Counted from the stretch's first letter, positions 1 through 8,805 are shown. The stretch: 64,000 nucleotides of DNA from Herbiconiux daphne (GCF_024979295.1 NZ_JANLCJ010000001.1:124001-188000); one strand, 5' to 3'. The notes: generated from the sequence alone by a model not told the origin. Numbers and translations are program-made.

Positions 1-268
1 GGCTCCAGCCTGGGTTGGGGCGGAACGAGAAGGAGTAGAGGTGCGAGGGGATGTCGCAGGCGACTCCGGGGTAGACGTTGTCGCGCCAGGTGCCGCCGAT
101 GTCGTGGCCGCGCTCGAGCATGAGCACGTCGGTGACGCCGCTGCGGCGAAGGCGGGCCGCCGCCGCGATGCCGGCGATGCCCGCGCCCACCACGATGGCG
201 TCGACGTCGGTCACAGTGGCGCCGGGCTTTGGCGCGGTGCGCTCGGGGGTGGCGGGGTCGGTGTTCAT
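1..268 (-). CDS. FAD-dependent monooxygenase, N-terminal part only
   Basis: The reverse strand reads an open frame from an ATG at 268 that runs off the window edge, so only the first 89 residues are visible. They contain the FAD-binding loop VGAGIAGI (residues about 27-34) and the stretch GGTWRDNVYPGVACDIPSHL, which is characteristic of Baeyer-Villiger and related flavin-containing monooxygenases. Such enzymes use NADPH and oxygen to oxidise ketones or heteroatoms. The start lies 13 bases after the fbiC stop, so the two genes are probably cotranscribed. The substrate cannot be told from this fragment. Partial because of the window boundary, not because the gene is broken. Confidence 0.85.
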   Translation of the reverse strand, partial: MNTDPATPERTAPKPGATVTDVDAIVVGAGIAGIAAAARLRRSGVTDVLMLERGHDIGGTWRDNVYPGVACDIPSHLYSFSFRPNPGWS

Positions 269-281
269 CAGGCGTGGGGAG

Positions 282-2813
282 TCAGCGGGCGAGGGCGGCC
301 GCGGGGGGCGTGACCACGGAGTAGGCGGTGTCGCGCTGGCGGGCGGCGCGACCGGATGCGCGGGCGAGCGACTCGACGTCGGCGGCCGAGAGCGTCAGTC
401 GCGCTTCGGGTCCGGCCTCGGGCCAGAGGGAGCCGTCGAGCAGCACGCCGCCGACGTCATCGGCTCCGCCTCGCAGGGCCTCGGCGGTGGTGCCGAGGCC
501 GAGCTTGGTCCAGGCGGCTTGCACGTGGTCGATCGACGACGCCAGGAGCAGGCGCGCCACGGCGACGACGGCACGGGACTGCTCGGGCGAGGGGCCGAAC
601 GGGGAGACGTGGCCGGCTGCGCCAGCGGCGCCGGCAGCGCCAGCGGCGCCGGGGGCCGAGGCGCCGGCCGCGCTCGCGGCCGCCCGCGCGCGCACGAGCC
701 CGGCGACCGGGCCCGGGGCGTCGCCGGGCACGAACGGCATGGGGATGAACTCGGTGAACCCGCCCGTGCGCGCCTGAACGGCGGCGAGGGTGCGCAGGTG
801 CGCGACGATCTGCTCGGGCGTCTCGAGATGGCCGTAGACGAGGGTCGACGTCGAGCCGAGGCCGGCGCGGTGGGCCGATTCGATGACGCTGATCCACTCG
901 GCGACGGGAGGCAGGGCGCCGGCGCTGAAGCGGGCGCGCACGTCGTCGTCGAGCACGAACGCGGCGGTTCCGGGAACGCTCGAGAGGCCGGCCTCCCGCA
1001 GGTCGGCCAGCGTCTGCGGAACACTTCGGCCGAGCCGGCGGGCGGCGTCGCGGAGCTCGGTGGGACGGAAGCCGTGGATCGCGACCGTGGGCGCGGCGGC
1101 ACGGATGGCCCGCACCACGTCGAGGTAGACCTCGCCCGGCAGCGACGGATCGGGCCGGCCCTGCAGGCAGATCTCGGTGGCGCCGAGCTGCACCGCCTCG
1201 GCCGCCAGCTCTGCGGCCATCTCGAGGGTGAGGGCGGGAGTGGCCGGGTCGTCGCTGGGGGTGGTGGTGAGCAGAGCGGTGTCGAGGTTGCGGTTGACGA
1301 CGTAGGTGACGGCGTCGTCGCCCGTGGCTCGGCGAGCGGCGTCGGCGAGGGTGGCCAGTTCGGCGAGGTCGTCGCCGCGGGCGCCGAGCAGGGCGGTGGC
1401 CTGCCGGTCGGTGATCGCGCCCGGGTCGCCGGAGGAGGCGGCATCCAGTGCCCCGCGCAGCACGCGGGTGGGCGAACCCGTCGCGCGCGAGATGCGGCGG
1501 CGGGCGGCATCCGGGGCCGAGGTGCTCGGGTCGCCGGAGGAAGCGGGCGCGACCGTGACCCGGGGGCGGGCCCGCGCCCCTTCCTCGGCGAGCAGCGTGG
1601 CCGGGTTCATGAGCGCGTGGAGGGCCGGGGTGACGGCGGGGTCGAGCCAGCGATCGGCATCGGCCAGGTAGGCGGGGTAGGCGGTGAGCCGCTCGGCGAG
1701 CGTGTAGCCGCTCTGCCCGGTCAGGCCGGCCAGCACGTCGATGTCGGGCCAGGGCCGCTCGGGGTTGACGTGGTCGGCGGTGAGCGGGCTGATGCCGCCC
1801 CAGTCGTTGATGCCGGCGCGCAGCAGCAACTCGAGTTCTTCGAAGTCGGTGAGGTTCGGGGGCGCCTGCACGGTGGCGTCGGGGCCCATCACGACTCGTG
1901 CCGTGGCGACGGCGGCGATGTAGTCGTCGAGTTCGAGGTCGGGTTCGTTCTGCATCGCGGTGCGCGGCTTCGCGCGGAAGTTCTGCACGATGGTCTCCTG
2001 CAGGTGCCCGAAGCGCTCGTGCAGGTCGCGCAACGCGAACAGGGCCTCGGCACGCTCGGCGTGGTTCTCGCCGATGCCGAGCAGCAGGCCTGAGGTGAAC
2101 GGGATGCGGGAGCGGCCGGCGTCTTCGATCACCCGCAGCCGCAGGGCCGGGTCTTTGTCGGGCGACCCGTAGTGCGCCCCGCCCGGCTGCGACCACAGCC
2201 GGTTCGCGGTGGTCTCGAGCATCATGCCCATCGATCCGGCGACGGGGCGCAGGCGCTGCATCTCGTTCCACGACATCACGCCCGGGTTGAGGTGGGGGAT
2301 CAACCCGGTCTCGTCGAGCACCCGCTGCGCCATCGCGCCGACGTAGTCGAGCGTCGAGGCGTAGCCGTGGTCGGCGAGCCACCGACGGGCGGCCGGCCAG
2401 CGGTTCTCGGGACGGTCGCCCAGGGTGAACAGTGCCTCCTTGCAGCCCATGCCCGCGCCGGTCTGGGCGATGGAGATGATCTCGTCGGGCTCCATGAACG
2501 TGGTGATGCCGTTCTTCGCCAGCCCGCCCGGGGTGTCGACGAACACGCAGTAGTGGCAGCGGTCTTGGCAGAGGCGGGTGATCGGCAGGAACACCTTCTT
2601 GGAGTAGGTGATGGTGCCGGCCCGGCCCGCGCGTTGCAGCCCGTCGTCGCGGGTCGCCGACGCCCGGTCGAGCAGCCGCTCGAGCTCTGCTCCCCGCGCC
2701 GAGAGCAGCGCGGTGGCAAGCGGGATGTCGGCGGGCTCGCCGGCGTCGAGCCGATCGAGTGCCTCGCGGGCGTCGAGCGCCGCACGGGCGGAGGGAGTGG
2801 TCGAGAAGGTCAC
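282..2813 (-). CDS. fbiC: FbiC-like FO synthase (CofG-CofH fusion), CofH half lacks its Fe-S motif
   Basis: FbiC makes the F420 chromophore FO from tyrosine and a flavin precursor using two radical-SAM halves. The N-terminal CofG half is intact: CQDRCHYC (Cys 82, 86, 89) follows the family TITYSKKVFLPITRL context. The C-terminal CofH half is recognisable (VTYVVNRN, ATEICLQG, VPGTAAFVLDDDVR, STSTLVYGH, TGGFTEF), but the segment after VNRN, near residues 505-525, reads LDTALLTTTPSDDPATPA where CofH proteins carry CxxxCxxC. It is shorter and has no cysteine, and I see no compensating frameshift. A low-complexity GAAGAAGAAGAAG tract also interrupts the C-terminal part. Start: GTG at 2813 was preferred to the TTG at 2855 because the family N-terminus begins here. 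The CofG half should bind a cluster; the CofH half should not. Confidence 0.85.
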   Translation of the reverse strand: MTFSTTPSARAALDAREALDRLDAGEPADIPLATALLSARGAELERLLDRASATRDDGLQRAGRAGTITYSKKVFLPITRLCQDRCHYCVFVDTPGGLAKNGITTFMEPDEIISIAQTGAGMGCKEALFTLGDRPENRWPAARRWLADHGYASTLDYVGAMAQRVLDETGLIPHLNPGVMSWNEMQRLRPVAGSMGMMLETTANRLWSQPGGAHYGSPDKDPALRLRVIEDAGRSRIPFTSGLLLGIGENHAERAEALFALRDLHERFGHLQETIVQNFRAKPRTAMQNEPDLELDDYIAAVATARVVMGPDATVQAPPNLTDFEELELLLRAGINDWGGISPLTADHVNPERPWPDIDVLAGLTGQSGYTLAERLTAYPAYLADADRWLDPAVTPALHALMNPATLLAEEGARARPRVTVAPASSGDPSTSAPDAARRRISRATGSPTRVLRGALDAASSGDPGAITDRQATALLGARGDDLAELATLADAARRATGDDAVTYVVNRNLDTALLTTTPSDDPATPALTLEMAAELAAEAVQLGATEICLQGRPDPSLPGEVYLDVVRAIRAAAPTVAIHGFRPTELRDAARRLGRSVPQTLADLREAGLSSVPGTAAFVLDDDVRARFSAGALPPVAEWISVIESAHRAGLGSTSTLVYGHLETPEQIVAHLRTLAAVQARTGGFTEFIPMPFVPGDAPGPVAGLVRARAAASAAGASAPGAAGAAGAAGAAGHVSPFGPSPEQSRAVVAVARLLLASSIDHVQAAWTKLGLGTTAEALRGGADDVGGVLLDGSLWPEAGPEARLTLSAADVESLARASGRAARQRDTAYSVVTPPAAALAR

Positions 2814-2909
2814 GTCGCATCTTTCGGGCTCGTCGACAGGGGCACAGGCGTTCAACAGATCGCCACGAACCCAAATCCAGGCCCGATCTCAAGTGACTCC
2901 ATCGTATCG

Positions 2910-2941
2910 CTCTCGGCGCGATCGGGTCATCGCGCCGAGAG
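2910..2941 (-). terminator. Hairpin after the glycosyltransferase gene
   Basis: A perfect 13-bp stem (2910-2922 with 2929-2941, CTCTCGGCGCGAT against its complement) with a 6-base loop begins six bases after the glycosyltransferase stop. No T-run follows on the reverse strand, so it would be a stem-only intrinsic terminator of the actinobacterial kind. It separates the glycosyltransferase from fbiC. Confidence 0.7.
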
Positions 2942-2946
2942 CTCCC

Positions 2947-4242
2947 TCACCGCGCGGGCGTGGCGATGAGCGTGCGCAGCACCTCGTCGAGCCCGGCGAG
3001 CCCCGGTGAGGCGGCGATGTCAGCGCCGATGCGGGCGCTCTGCTCGCGGTAGGCCGGCGAGGCGAGCACCTCGTGCACCGCCGCCCGGATGCGATCCGGC
3101 GCCGGCCGGTTGGTGCGCAGGTTGACCCCGACACCCGCCCAGGCGACCCGGGCCGTGACCTCGGCCTTGTCTTCGGTGGCCCCGGCCACCACCAGCGGAA
3201 CTCCGTGTTCCATGGCGTAGTGCACGCCCCCGTATCCGCCGTTGGTGACGAGCACGTCGGTCAGCGGCAGAAGCTTGTCATAGGGGAGGTAGGTGGCGGC
3301 GCGCACGTTGGCGGGCAGCGGGTGCGGAAGGGTCGCGACATCCCGCCCGCCCGTGCTCACCACGACCAGCAGGTCATCGCCGGCGAGCGCCTCGAGCGTC
3401 GGTGCGATCAATTCGTCGTAGTTCTTGTTGGCCACCGTGCCCTGTGTCACGTGCACGACGGGCTTCGTGCCGTCGAGCTCGTTCCACCAGTCGGGCAGCG
3501 CAGTGGTCGACGGCGTCGTGCGCGAGACCGGACCGACGAAGTGCACCGTGGCCGGAAGGTCGCGTCGCGGGTATTCGAAGCTCGGCACGGTGAACTGCAC
3601 GATCGCGTCGGCCATCGAGGCCGTGCCCATGAAGAACTGGCTGAGCTCGGTGCCCGTGGTCTCGCGCACCATCGTCTCGGCCTTCTTCTGCACGGGCCGG
3701 AAGATCACCCTCTCGGCCATGAGCTTCAGCATTCGGTTGCGCAGCAGTCCGCGGCGGCCGGCCATCGGCGGCACCCCCAGGCCGAACGGCGCCGTGTCGA
3801 CGCTGTCGAGCCCCATCGGCACGATGCCGAGATTGATCACCGGGGGTCGGGATGCGCGGGGCCGGGTGAGCAGAAAGACCGAGCCGATGAACATGCTCTC
3901 GACGAGCACCGCGTCGGTGGGTTCGGCCGCGAGGGCCGCGTCGACCGCGCGCAGCTGTGCGGGAGCCGGCTTCAGGAAGATGGTCGAGATGTCGTAACGG
4001 ATGCCGGCCGGCCCCTTGAGGCCCACGCGGTCGGGGAAGGCGGCATCCATGTCGGTGTCGTCGTAGTCGGCTTCGGCCGGGAGCGGGAGGAAGGTGGCTC
4101 CGGCCGACTCGACCGCGACGCGATAGCGCGCTCCGGTGAGGAACCGCACGAAGTGACCCTGTGCGACGAGGTGGCGGGCGACCGCGAGCAGGGGCACGAC
4201 GTGGCCGTGCACGGGAGTGCTGCAGAGGAGGAACGATGACAT
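2947..4242 (-). CDS. MGT-type (GT1) glycosyltransferase
   Basis: This 431-residue protein has the GT-B layout of macrolide/UDP-glucuronosyl-type glycosyltransferases. The N-terminal acceptor domain starts with FLLCSTPVHGHVVPLLAVARHL. The C-terminal donor domain has VHVTQGTVANKNYDEL and the nucleotide-sugar region LPLTDVLVTNGGYGGVHYAMEHGVPLVV near residues 330-365. Family members glycosylate small lipophilic acceptors, often to inactivate antibiotics or tailor metabolites. The gene is divergent from a TetR regulator 76 bases away, and an efflux pump lies beyond that regulator, which suggests a drug- or metabolite-responsive module. Start: ATG with AAGG seven bases upstream. The acceptor is unknown. 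Confidence 0.85.
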   Translation of the reverse strand: MSSFLLCSTPVHGHVVPLLAVARHLVAQGHFVRFLTGARYRVAVESAGATFLPLPAEADYDDTDMDAAFPDRVGLKGPAGIRYDISTIFLKPAPAQLRAVDAALAAEPTDAVLVESMFIGSVFLLTRPRASRPPVINLGIVPMGLDSVDTAPFGLGVPPMAGRRGLLRNRMLKLMAERVIFRPVQKKAETMVRETTGTELSQFFMGTASMADAIVQFTVPSFEYPRRDLPATVHFVGPVSRTTPSTTALPDWWNELDGTKPVVHVTQGTVANKNYDELIAPTLEALAGDDLLVVVSTGGRDVATLPHPLPANVRAATYLPYDKLLPLTDVLVTNGGYGGVHYAMEHGVPLVVAGATEDKAEVTARVAWAGVGVNLRTNRPAPDRIRAAVHEVLASPAYREQSARIGADIAASPGLAGLDEVLRTLIATPAR

Positions 4243-4270
4243 GACCTGACCTTCGATGTTCGTGACGTAA

Positions 4271-4288
4271 ACTTGGTTATACCGAAGT
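4271..4288. promoter_or_regulatory. Candidate TetR operator between glycosyltransferase and regulator
   Basis: The sequence ACTTGGTTATACCGAAGT is an imperfect palindrome, with 7 of 9 positions matching across the dyad. It lies between the two divergent starts, upstream of the TAGGAT -10 (4306-4311) of the regulator. The position is typical of TetR operators; the assignment is inference. Confidence 0.4.
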
Positions 4289-4318
4289 AGTATTCACTGC
4301 ACCGCTAGGATAGTCAAT

Positions 4319-4978
4319 ATGCCGGACTCACGAACTTCCGCCACTCGCGCCTACAACTCGACCTTGCGCGCCGAACAGGCCGCGAGCACACGCCAGCGCA
4401 TTCTCGACGCCGCCGCGGCCTGCTTCGCGCGCTCGGGCTACGCGGGCACGTCGCTGGCTGACATCGCCGGGGAAGCCGGGGTGTCGGTCGAGACGGTGAA
4501 GCTCAACGGCCCGAAGCGCGAGTTGCTGCTCGGCGCCTTCGAGCAGGCCTTCTCGGGGTCGGAGAGCCGCGAGACCATCGCCGAGAGCGAGGTCGGTCGC
4601 GAGATCAGGGCCGTGGCCGACGACGAGGAGTTCGTGGCCGGCTACATCCACTTCGTGGCCGAGGCCAATCGGCGAACGAGCGGCTTGTGGGCGAGCTTCC
4701 TGAGCGCCGCGTCGAGCGACCCGCTCGTGCGCGAGTCGCTCGACGACCTGCTCGCGCGTCGCCGCGTCGACTTCCGCGCGGCCGTGGCAGAGCTCGAACG
4801 GCGGGGCCTGATCGACCCGGCCATCGACGACGACCGGCGCCAGGAACTCGCCGACGCGATGTCGTTCCTCGTGTCGCCCGAGAGCCACGAGCAACTGGTG
4901 GGGCAATCGGGGTGGAGCATGCAGCACTACGAATCGTGGCTGCGCGACACGCTCGGCCGGGTGGTGTTCACGCGCTAG
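4319..4978 (+). CDS. TetR/AcrR family transcriptional regulator
   Basis: A 219-residue one-component repressor. The N-terminal helix-turn-helix is clear: RILDAAAACFARSGYAGTSLADIAGEAGVS near residues 27-56, with the family order alpha1 to alpha3. The remaining all-helical ligand domain has no recognisable signature. It is probably leaderless: a TAGGAT hexamer at 4306-4311 ends 7 bases before the ATG and there is no Shine-Dalgarno sequence. It is divergent from the MGT glycosyltransferase and convergent with the Bcr/CflA efflux gene, so either could be its target. The ligand is unknown. Confidence 0.9.
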   Translation: MPDSRTSATRAYNSTLRAEQAASTRQRILDAAAACFARSGYAGTSLADIAGEAGVSVETVKLNGPKRELLLGAFEQAFSGSESRETIAESEVGREIRAVADDEEFVAGYIHFVAEANRRTSGLWASFLSAASSDPLVRESLDDLLARRRVDFRAAVAELERRGLIDPAIDDDRRQELADAMSFLVSPESHEQLVGQSGWSMQHYESWLRDTLGRVVFTR

Positions 4979-4984
4979 CGACGA

Positions 4985-6208
4985 TCAGACGACCACCGCC
5001 GGAGTGCGCGCGCGTCGCGGCAGGCACAGGGCGAGCACGATGCCGCCCACCACGGCGCAGCCGAGATAGACGAGGCCGATCGGGGCCTGGCTGTCGTCGG
5101 GCAGGGTGGCGGCGCTCGCCATGGTGACCGCCACGAACAGGTAGCAGACGGCGCTCGTGAGCCCGCCGATGAGGCCCAGGTTGCGGTCGAACAGGCCGAG
5201 GGCCAGACCGTAGGCCATCGGGCAGAGGGCACCGCAGCCGAGCATCACGAACATGCCCCCGATGGTGAGGAAGACGGCATCCGGGCCCACCAGCAGACCA
5301 CTGGCGGTGAGGATGACGGCACCCACGGTGAACGACGCCAGCGCCGAGAAGCCGAGCAGTCGCGACGAGACGCGGGTGGCGAGCGACCCCGTGGCGAGCT
5401 CGCCACCGAGGTTCGCGGCCCCGATCAGCAGGGCGATCAGGCCGTAGGTGGCGGGGGAGAGCCCCAGTTCGACCTCGTAGAGCAACGGGGCGACCACGCC
5501 GAACAGCAGTTGCGCGCTCGCGAACACGGCGAACACGAGGGTGAGGCCGATGAAGAGCTTGTGCCGCAGGGTGGAGGCCAGCACGCGGGCGATCACCCCC
5601 GGCCGCACGGGAACGGCCGCCGCGGCGGTCAGCGTCTCGGGCAGCCACCGCCACACCACGACCCCCGCGATCGCGGCCAGCACCGCGATCAGCACGAAGA
5701 TGCCGCGCCACGAGACGAACTGCACGAGCAGCCCTCCGATCGCGGGCGCGATGACGGGGGCGAGGCCCCAGGATGCGCCGAGCCATCCGCTCAGCGACGT
5801 CAACTGCTTTCCACGCGAGGTGTCGGCGGCGATGGCGTAGACGACCACCATGCAGGCGCACCCGCCGACTCCTTGCACGAACCGCAGCACGAGCAGCACC
5901 CAGATGTCGGTGGTGGCGGCGATGCTGAGGCTCGCCACGACGAGCAGCGCCAGGCAGATCAGCAGGGTCGGCTTGCGGCCACGGGCGTCGGCGATGATGC
6001 CGACGGGCAGCAGACCGATGGCCATGCCCAGCACGTAGGCCGACACCGAGTTCTGCACCAGGGTGGCCGAGGTGCCGAACTCGCGGATCATGTCGGGGAT
6101 CGCCGGAGTGTAGACGTCGATCGGGAATTGACTGAGCGGGATGACCCCGAGCAGGATGGCGATCAGCAGCCGGCGGTTCGGCATGCGCGTGCTGGTGTGG
6201 TCGGTCAT
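4985..6208 (-). CDS. Bcr/CflA-type MFS drug efflux transporter
   Basis: A 407-residue protein with 12 predicted membrane helices. The opening LLIAILLGVIPLSQFPIDVYTPAIPDM matches the Bcr/CflA drug:H+ antiporter signature (helix 1 with the D-x-Y-x-P-A-P motif). MFS motif A is seen as GIIADARGRKPTLL after helix 2, and RFVQGVGGCACMVV lies in helix 4. Family members export chloramphenicol, bicyclomycin or sulfonamide-like compounds. The gene ends six bases from the convergent TetR gene. The ATG at 6208 follows a GGGGGC Shine-Dalgarno-like stretch. Substrate is inferred only from family. Confidence 0.88.
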   Translation of the reverse strand: MTDHTSTRMPNRRLLIAILLGVIPLSQFPIDVYTPAIPDMIREFGTSATLVQNSVSAYVLGMAIGLLPVGIIADARGRKPTLLICLALLVVASLSIAATTDIWVLLVLRFVQGVGGCACMVVVYAIAADTSRGKQLTSLSGWLGASWGLAPVIAPAIGGLLVQFVSWRGIFVLIAVLAAIAGVVVWRWLPETLTAAAAVPVRPGVIARVLASTLRHKLFIGLTLVFAVFASAQLLFGVVAPLLYEVELGLSPATYGLIALLIGAANLGGELATGSLATRVSSRLLGFSALASFTVGAVILTASGLLVGPDAVFLTIGGMFVMLGCGALCPMAYGLALGLFDRNLGLIGGLTSAVCYLFVAVTMASAATLPDDSQAPIGLVYLGCAVVGGIVLALCLPRRARTPAVVV

Positions 6209-6356
6209 CGAGCCCCCTGAGTCCGCGCCCCCGCGGCGGCAGTGCGGTCAGTGTATCCAGGATTCCGATTTTCGGCGCACGGGAAGTTCGTGGCACGGGT
6301 CTACGTTCGATGCGAGAGGGTCGCGGCACGCGACGACGCATCGAAGGGATTCCCCC

Positions 6357-7181
6357 ATGGCTCAGAAGGTTTGGTTCATCACCGGCGCATCGCGCGGCTT
6401 CGGCCGGGAGTGGGCGGAGGCGGCTTTGTCGCGCGGCGACAGCGTGGCGGCCACGGCCCGCGACACGTCGACGCTCGCCGAGCTCGTCGACGCCTATGGC
6501 GACCGGCTGCTGCCGCTGCAGCTCGACGTCACCGATCGCGAGGCCGATTTCGCGGCCGTCACCGAGGCCGTCAACTTCTTCGGCCGGCTCGACGTGGTGG
6601 TGAACAACGCCGGCTACGGCCAATTCGGCTTCATCGAAGAACTCAGCGAGAAAGAGGTGCGCGACCAGTTCGAGACCAACCTGTTCGGCGCGCTCTGGGT
6701 GACGCAGGCCGCCTTGCCGTTCCTGCGCGAGCAGGGCAGCGGTCTGATCGTGCAGGTGTCGTCGATCGGCGGCATCTCGGCGTTCCCCAACATCGGCATC
6801 TACAACTCCTCGAAGTGGGCGCTCGAGGGCTTCTCGCAGGCGCTCGCCCAGGAGGTCGCGCCCTTCGGCGTGAAGGTCACCCTGGTGGAGCCCGGCGGCT
6901 TCAGCACCGACTGGGGCGGAGCGTCGGCCAAGCGCGCCGAGCCGCTGCCCGACTACGAGGCGGCCCACGCCGCCGCGGCCGAGGCGCGCAAGGCCCGGTT
7001 CGGTGCGCCCGGCGATCCGAGTGCGTCGGCGCGGGCCATCCTCGAGGTGGTCGACGCCGAGGAGCCGCCGCTGCGGGTGTTCTTCGGGGTGGGCCCGCTC
7101 GAGACCGCGAAGAAGGACTACGCCTCGCGCATCGCCCTGTGGGAGAAGTGGAACGACGTGTCGGAGATCGCCCAGGGCTGA
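6357..7181 (+). CDS. SDR family oxidoreductase
   Basis: A 274-residue classical short-chain dehydrogenase. It shows TGASRGFGREWAEAAL (cofactor loop, residues 9-24), LDVTDR, VNNAGYG, and the catalytic Ser and YNSSK (Tyr-xxx-Lys) around residues 145-165. The Rossmann loop followed by ATARD suggests NADP preference. The chosen ATG at 6357 has GAAGGGA upstream and removes a 72-codon extension that lacks family similarity. Its opening KVWFITGASRGFG is shared with two other SDRs in this window (46602-47450 and 48401-49231), so all three belong to one subfamily. The substrate is unknown. Confidence 0.88.
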   Translation: MAQKVWFITGASRGFGREWAEAALSRGDSVAATARDTSTLAELVDAYGDRLLPLQLDVTDREADFAAVTEAVNFFGRLDVVVNNAGYGQFGFIEELSEKEVRDQFETNLFGALWVTQAALPFLREQGSGLIVQVSSIGGISAFPNIGIYNSSKWALEGFSQALAQEVAPFGVKVTLVEPGGFSTDWGGASAKRAEPLPDYEAAHAAAAEARKARFGAPGDPSASARAILEVVDAEEPPLRVFFGVGPLETAKKDYASRIALWEKWNDVSEIAQG

Positions 7182-7218
7182 CCTGGCCCCGCGGGGTTCA
7201 GGGTTCGGCGCTCGACGG

Positions 7219-8166
7219 TCACCGGTCGGCGGCGAGCTCGGCGACGGCCCGGCGGGTGTCGTCGGCCACGAGGTCGGCGTTGATGGCGGTGGCGGCGGTG
7301 GCTCCGGCCGCGGCGGCCACGATGACCAGGGCGCCCGCATTGGCCGAGTTGCCGGCCACCCAGACGCCGGCGACCGAGGTGTCGCCGAAGGGGTCGGATG
7401 CCGTCCACTCGCCCATCGGCGTCGTCATCTGCTCGGCGCCGAGCTGACGCAGGAGTTCATCGCGCGCCACCGGCCGCGGGCCCACGAACAGGCGGTCGAG
7501 CTCGATCGTGCTGCCGTCGTCGAGGGCGACGCCGGTCAGCCGGCCCTCGGCGTCGGCCAGCACCGCGGTGACGGCGTTCGGCAGGATGCGGGTGCCGCGG
7601 GCCTCGAGGCCGGCCCGCGTGTCGGCGTCGAGCTCGGTGGTCGGCGGCCCGACGAACGTGACGTGAGCCGACCACTGCCGCACGAGTGAGGCCTGGTGGA
7701 TCGACATCGCCGAGGTGGCGATCACGCCGATGCGCAGGTCACGGGCCTCCCATCCGTCGCAGTAGGGGCAGGCGACCGCGCCCGTTCCCCACTGCTCGGC
7801 GAGGCCCGGGATGCCGGGCAGCTCGTCGCGCAGACCGGTGGCCACGATCAGGCGGCGGCCCGTGAGCATCCGTCCGCCGTCGAGGGTCACGGTGAACGCT
7901 CCCGCCTCGCCCGACGCCGACACGGCACGCCCCTCGACGATCTCGGCACCGTAACCGAGCACTTCGGCGCGGCCGAGCTCGAGCAAATCGAGCGGTGACA
8001 GGCCGTCGCGGGTGAGGTAGCCGTGCATGTGCGGCGCGAACCGGTTGCGCGGCTCGCCGGCGTCGACCACGACGACCCGCCGGCGCGCACGGGCGAGCAC
8101 GAGGGCCGCGTTGAGGCCGGCGGCACCGCCGCCGACGATGATGACATCCCAGGGTGATTCGTTCAT
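7219..8166 (-). CDS. Thioredoxin-reductase-like NAD(P)/FAD oxidoreductase
   Basis: A 315-residue pyridine nucleotide-disulfide oxidoreductase of the two-domain thioredoxin reductase class. It has an FAD loop VGGGAAGLNAALVLARA at the N-terminus, VATGLRDELPGIPG, the redox-centre position ACPYCDGWE (CxxC, residues about 142-150), and a C-terminal FAD-binding WVAGNSANA region. The second dinucleotide loop after the CxxC is degenerate (IGVIATSAMS), so it may not use NADPH in the standard way. This resembles stand-alone diflavin-linked or ferredoxin/flavin-type members. It is divergent from the XRE-cupin regulator, a pairing that suggests coregulation across the 57-base gap. Confidence 0.85.
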   Translation of the reverse strand: MNESPWDVIIVGGGAAGLNAALVLARARRRVVVVDAGEPRNRFAPHMHGYLTRDGLSPLDLLELGRAEVLGYGAEIVEGRAVSASGEAGAFTVTLDGGRMLTGRRLIVATGLRDELPGIPGLAEQWGTGAVACPYCDGWEARDLRIGVIATSAMSIHQASLVRQWSAHVTFVGPPTTELDADTRAGLEARGTRILPNAVTAVLADAEGRLTGVALDDGSTIELDRLFVGPRPVARDELLRQLGAEQMTTPMGEWTASDPFGDTSVAGVWVAGNSANAGALVIVAAAAGATAATAINADLVADDTRRAVAELAADR

Positions 8167-8203
8167 GGGTCCATGCTCGCAAGGAGGTGGACGATCAGCA
8201 TGT

Positions 8204-8226
8204 CATCGTGCTGAAATAGCACGATG
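8204..8226. promoter_or_regulatory. Perfect inverted repeat over the regulator start codon
   Basis: CATCGTGCT and AGCACGATG form 9-bp perfect arms separated by GAAAT. The right arm ends on the ATG of the XRE-cupin gene, and a weak -10 (TGAAAT, 8212-8217) lies in the centre. Binding here would block both the regulator and the divergent oxidoreductase. Operator role is inferred from position and symmetry. Confidence 0.55.
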
Positions 8227-8805
8227 GATGAATCGCAGGGCGCCCGCATCGGGGCTCGACTGCGCGCGGCGCGGCTGCAGCGCGAGGCCACGATCGCGGC
8301 GCTCGCCGCCGAGACCGGCATCTCGGCCAGCACGATCTCACGCCTCGAGAGCGGCAAGCGCCAGCCCAATCTCGAGCTGCTGATGCCGCTCGCGGCCGCG
8401 CTCGAGATCACGATCGACGAGCTCGTGTCCGACTCGGTGCCCGACCCGCGCGTGCGCCCGCGGTCGTCGAGCGGCGACGGCATGTCGATGCAGCAGCTCT
8501 CGCGACGCACGTCGGCCAACCAGGCGGTGCGCATGACCATCTCGCGCACCGCGGTGGCGCCGGCGCTGCGCTCACACGAGGGCTTCGAATGGCTCTACGT
8601 GCTGAACGGCAACCTGCGCCTGCTGCTCGGCGAGCACGATCTCGTGCTGCGGCCGGGCGAGGCGGCCGAGTTCGCGACCCGGGTGCCGCACTGGATGGGC
8701 AGTGCCGACGGCGAACCCGTCGAGGTGATGGCGATCTTCAACCGCGACGGCGAACGCATCCACGTGCGCGCCCAGACCGAGCCCGACCGCCGGGTGGGCC
8801 GCTGA
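8224..8805 (+). CDS. XRE family regulator with C-terminal cupin domain
   Basis: This 193-residue protein joins an N-terminal helix-turn-helix (IGARLRAARLQREATIAALAAETGISASTISRLESGKR, residues 8-46, quoted here as an overall position) to a C-terminal single cupin barrel. In the cupin, SHEGFEWLYVLNGNLRLLLG and LRPGEAAEFATRVPHWMG give the two conserved cupin motifs. HTH-cupin proteins usually sense a small metabolite. It is probably autoregulated through the inverted repeat that overlaps its start codon. There is no Shine-Dalgarno, and a weak TGAAAT lies 6 bases before the ATG, so translation may be leaderless. Confidence 0.88.
   Translation: MDESQGARIGARLRAARLQREATIAALAAETGISASTISRLESGKRQPNLELLMPLAAALEITIDELVSDSVPDPRVRPRSSSGDGMSMQQLSRRTSANQAVRMTISRTAVAPALRSHEGFEWLYVLNGNLRLLLGEHDLVLRPGEAAEFATRVPHWMGSADGEPVEVMAIFNRDGERIHVRAQTEPDRRVGR

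Noticed and set aside
78..2093. Long forward open frame opposite fbiC (671 codons)
   Set aside because: It is a shadow of fbiC in high-GC DNA: Gly/Arg-rich, without domain motifs, while the reverse frame encodes a clear radical-SAM protein.
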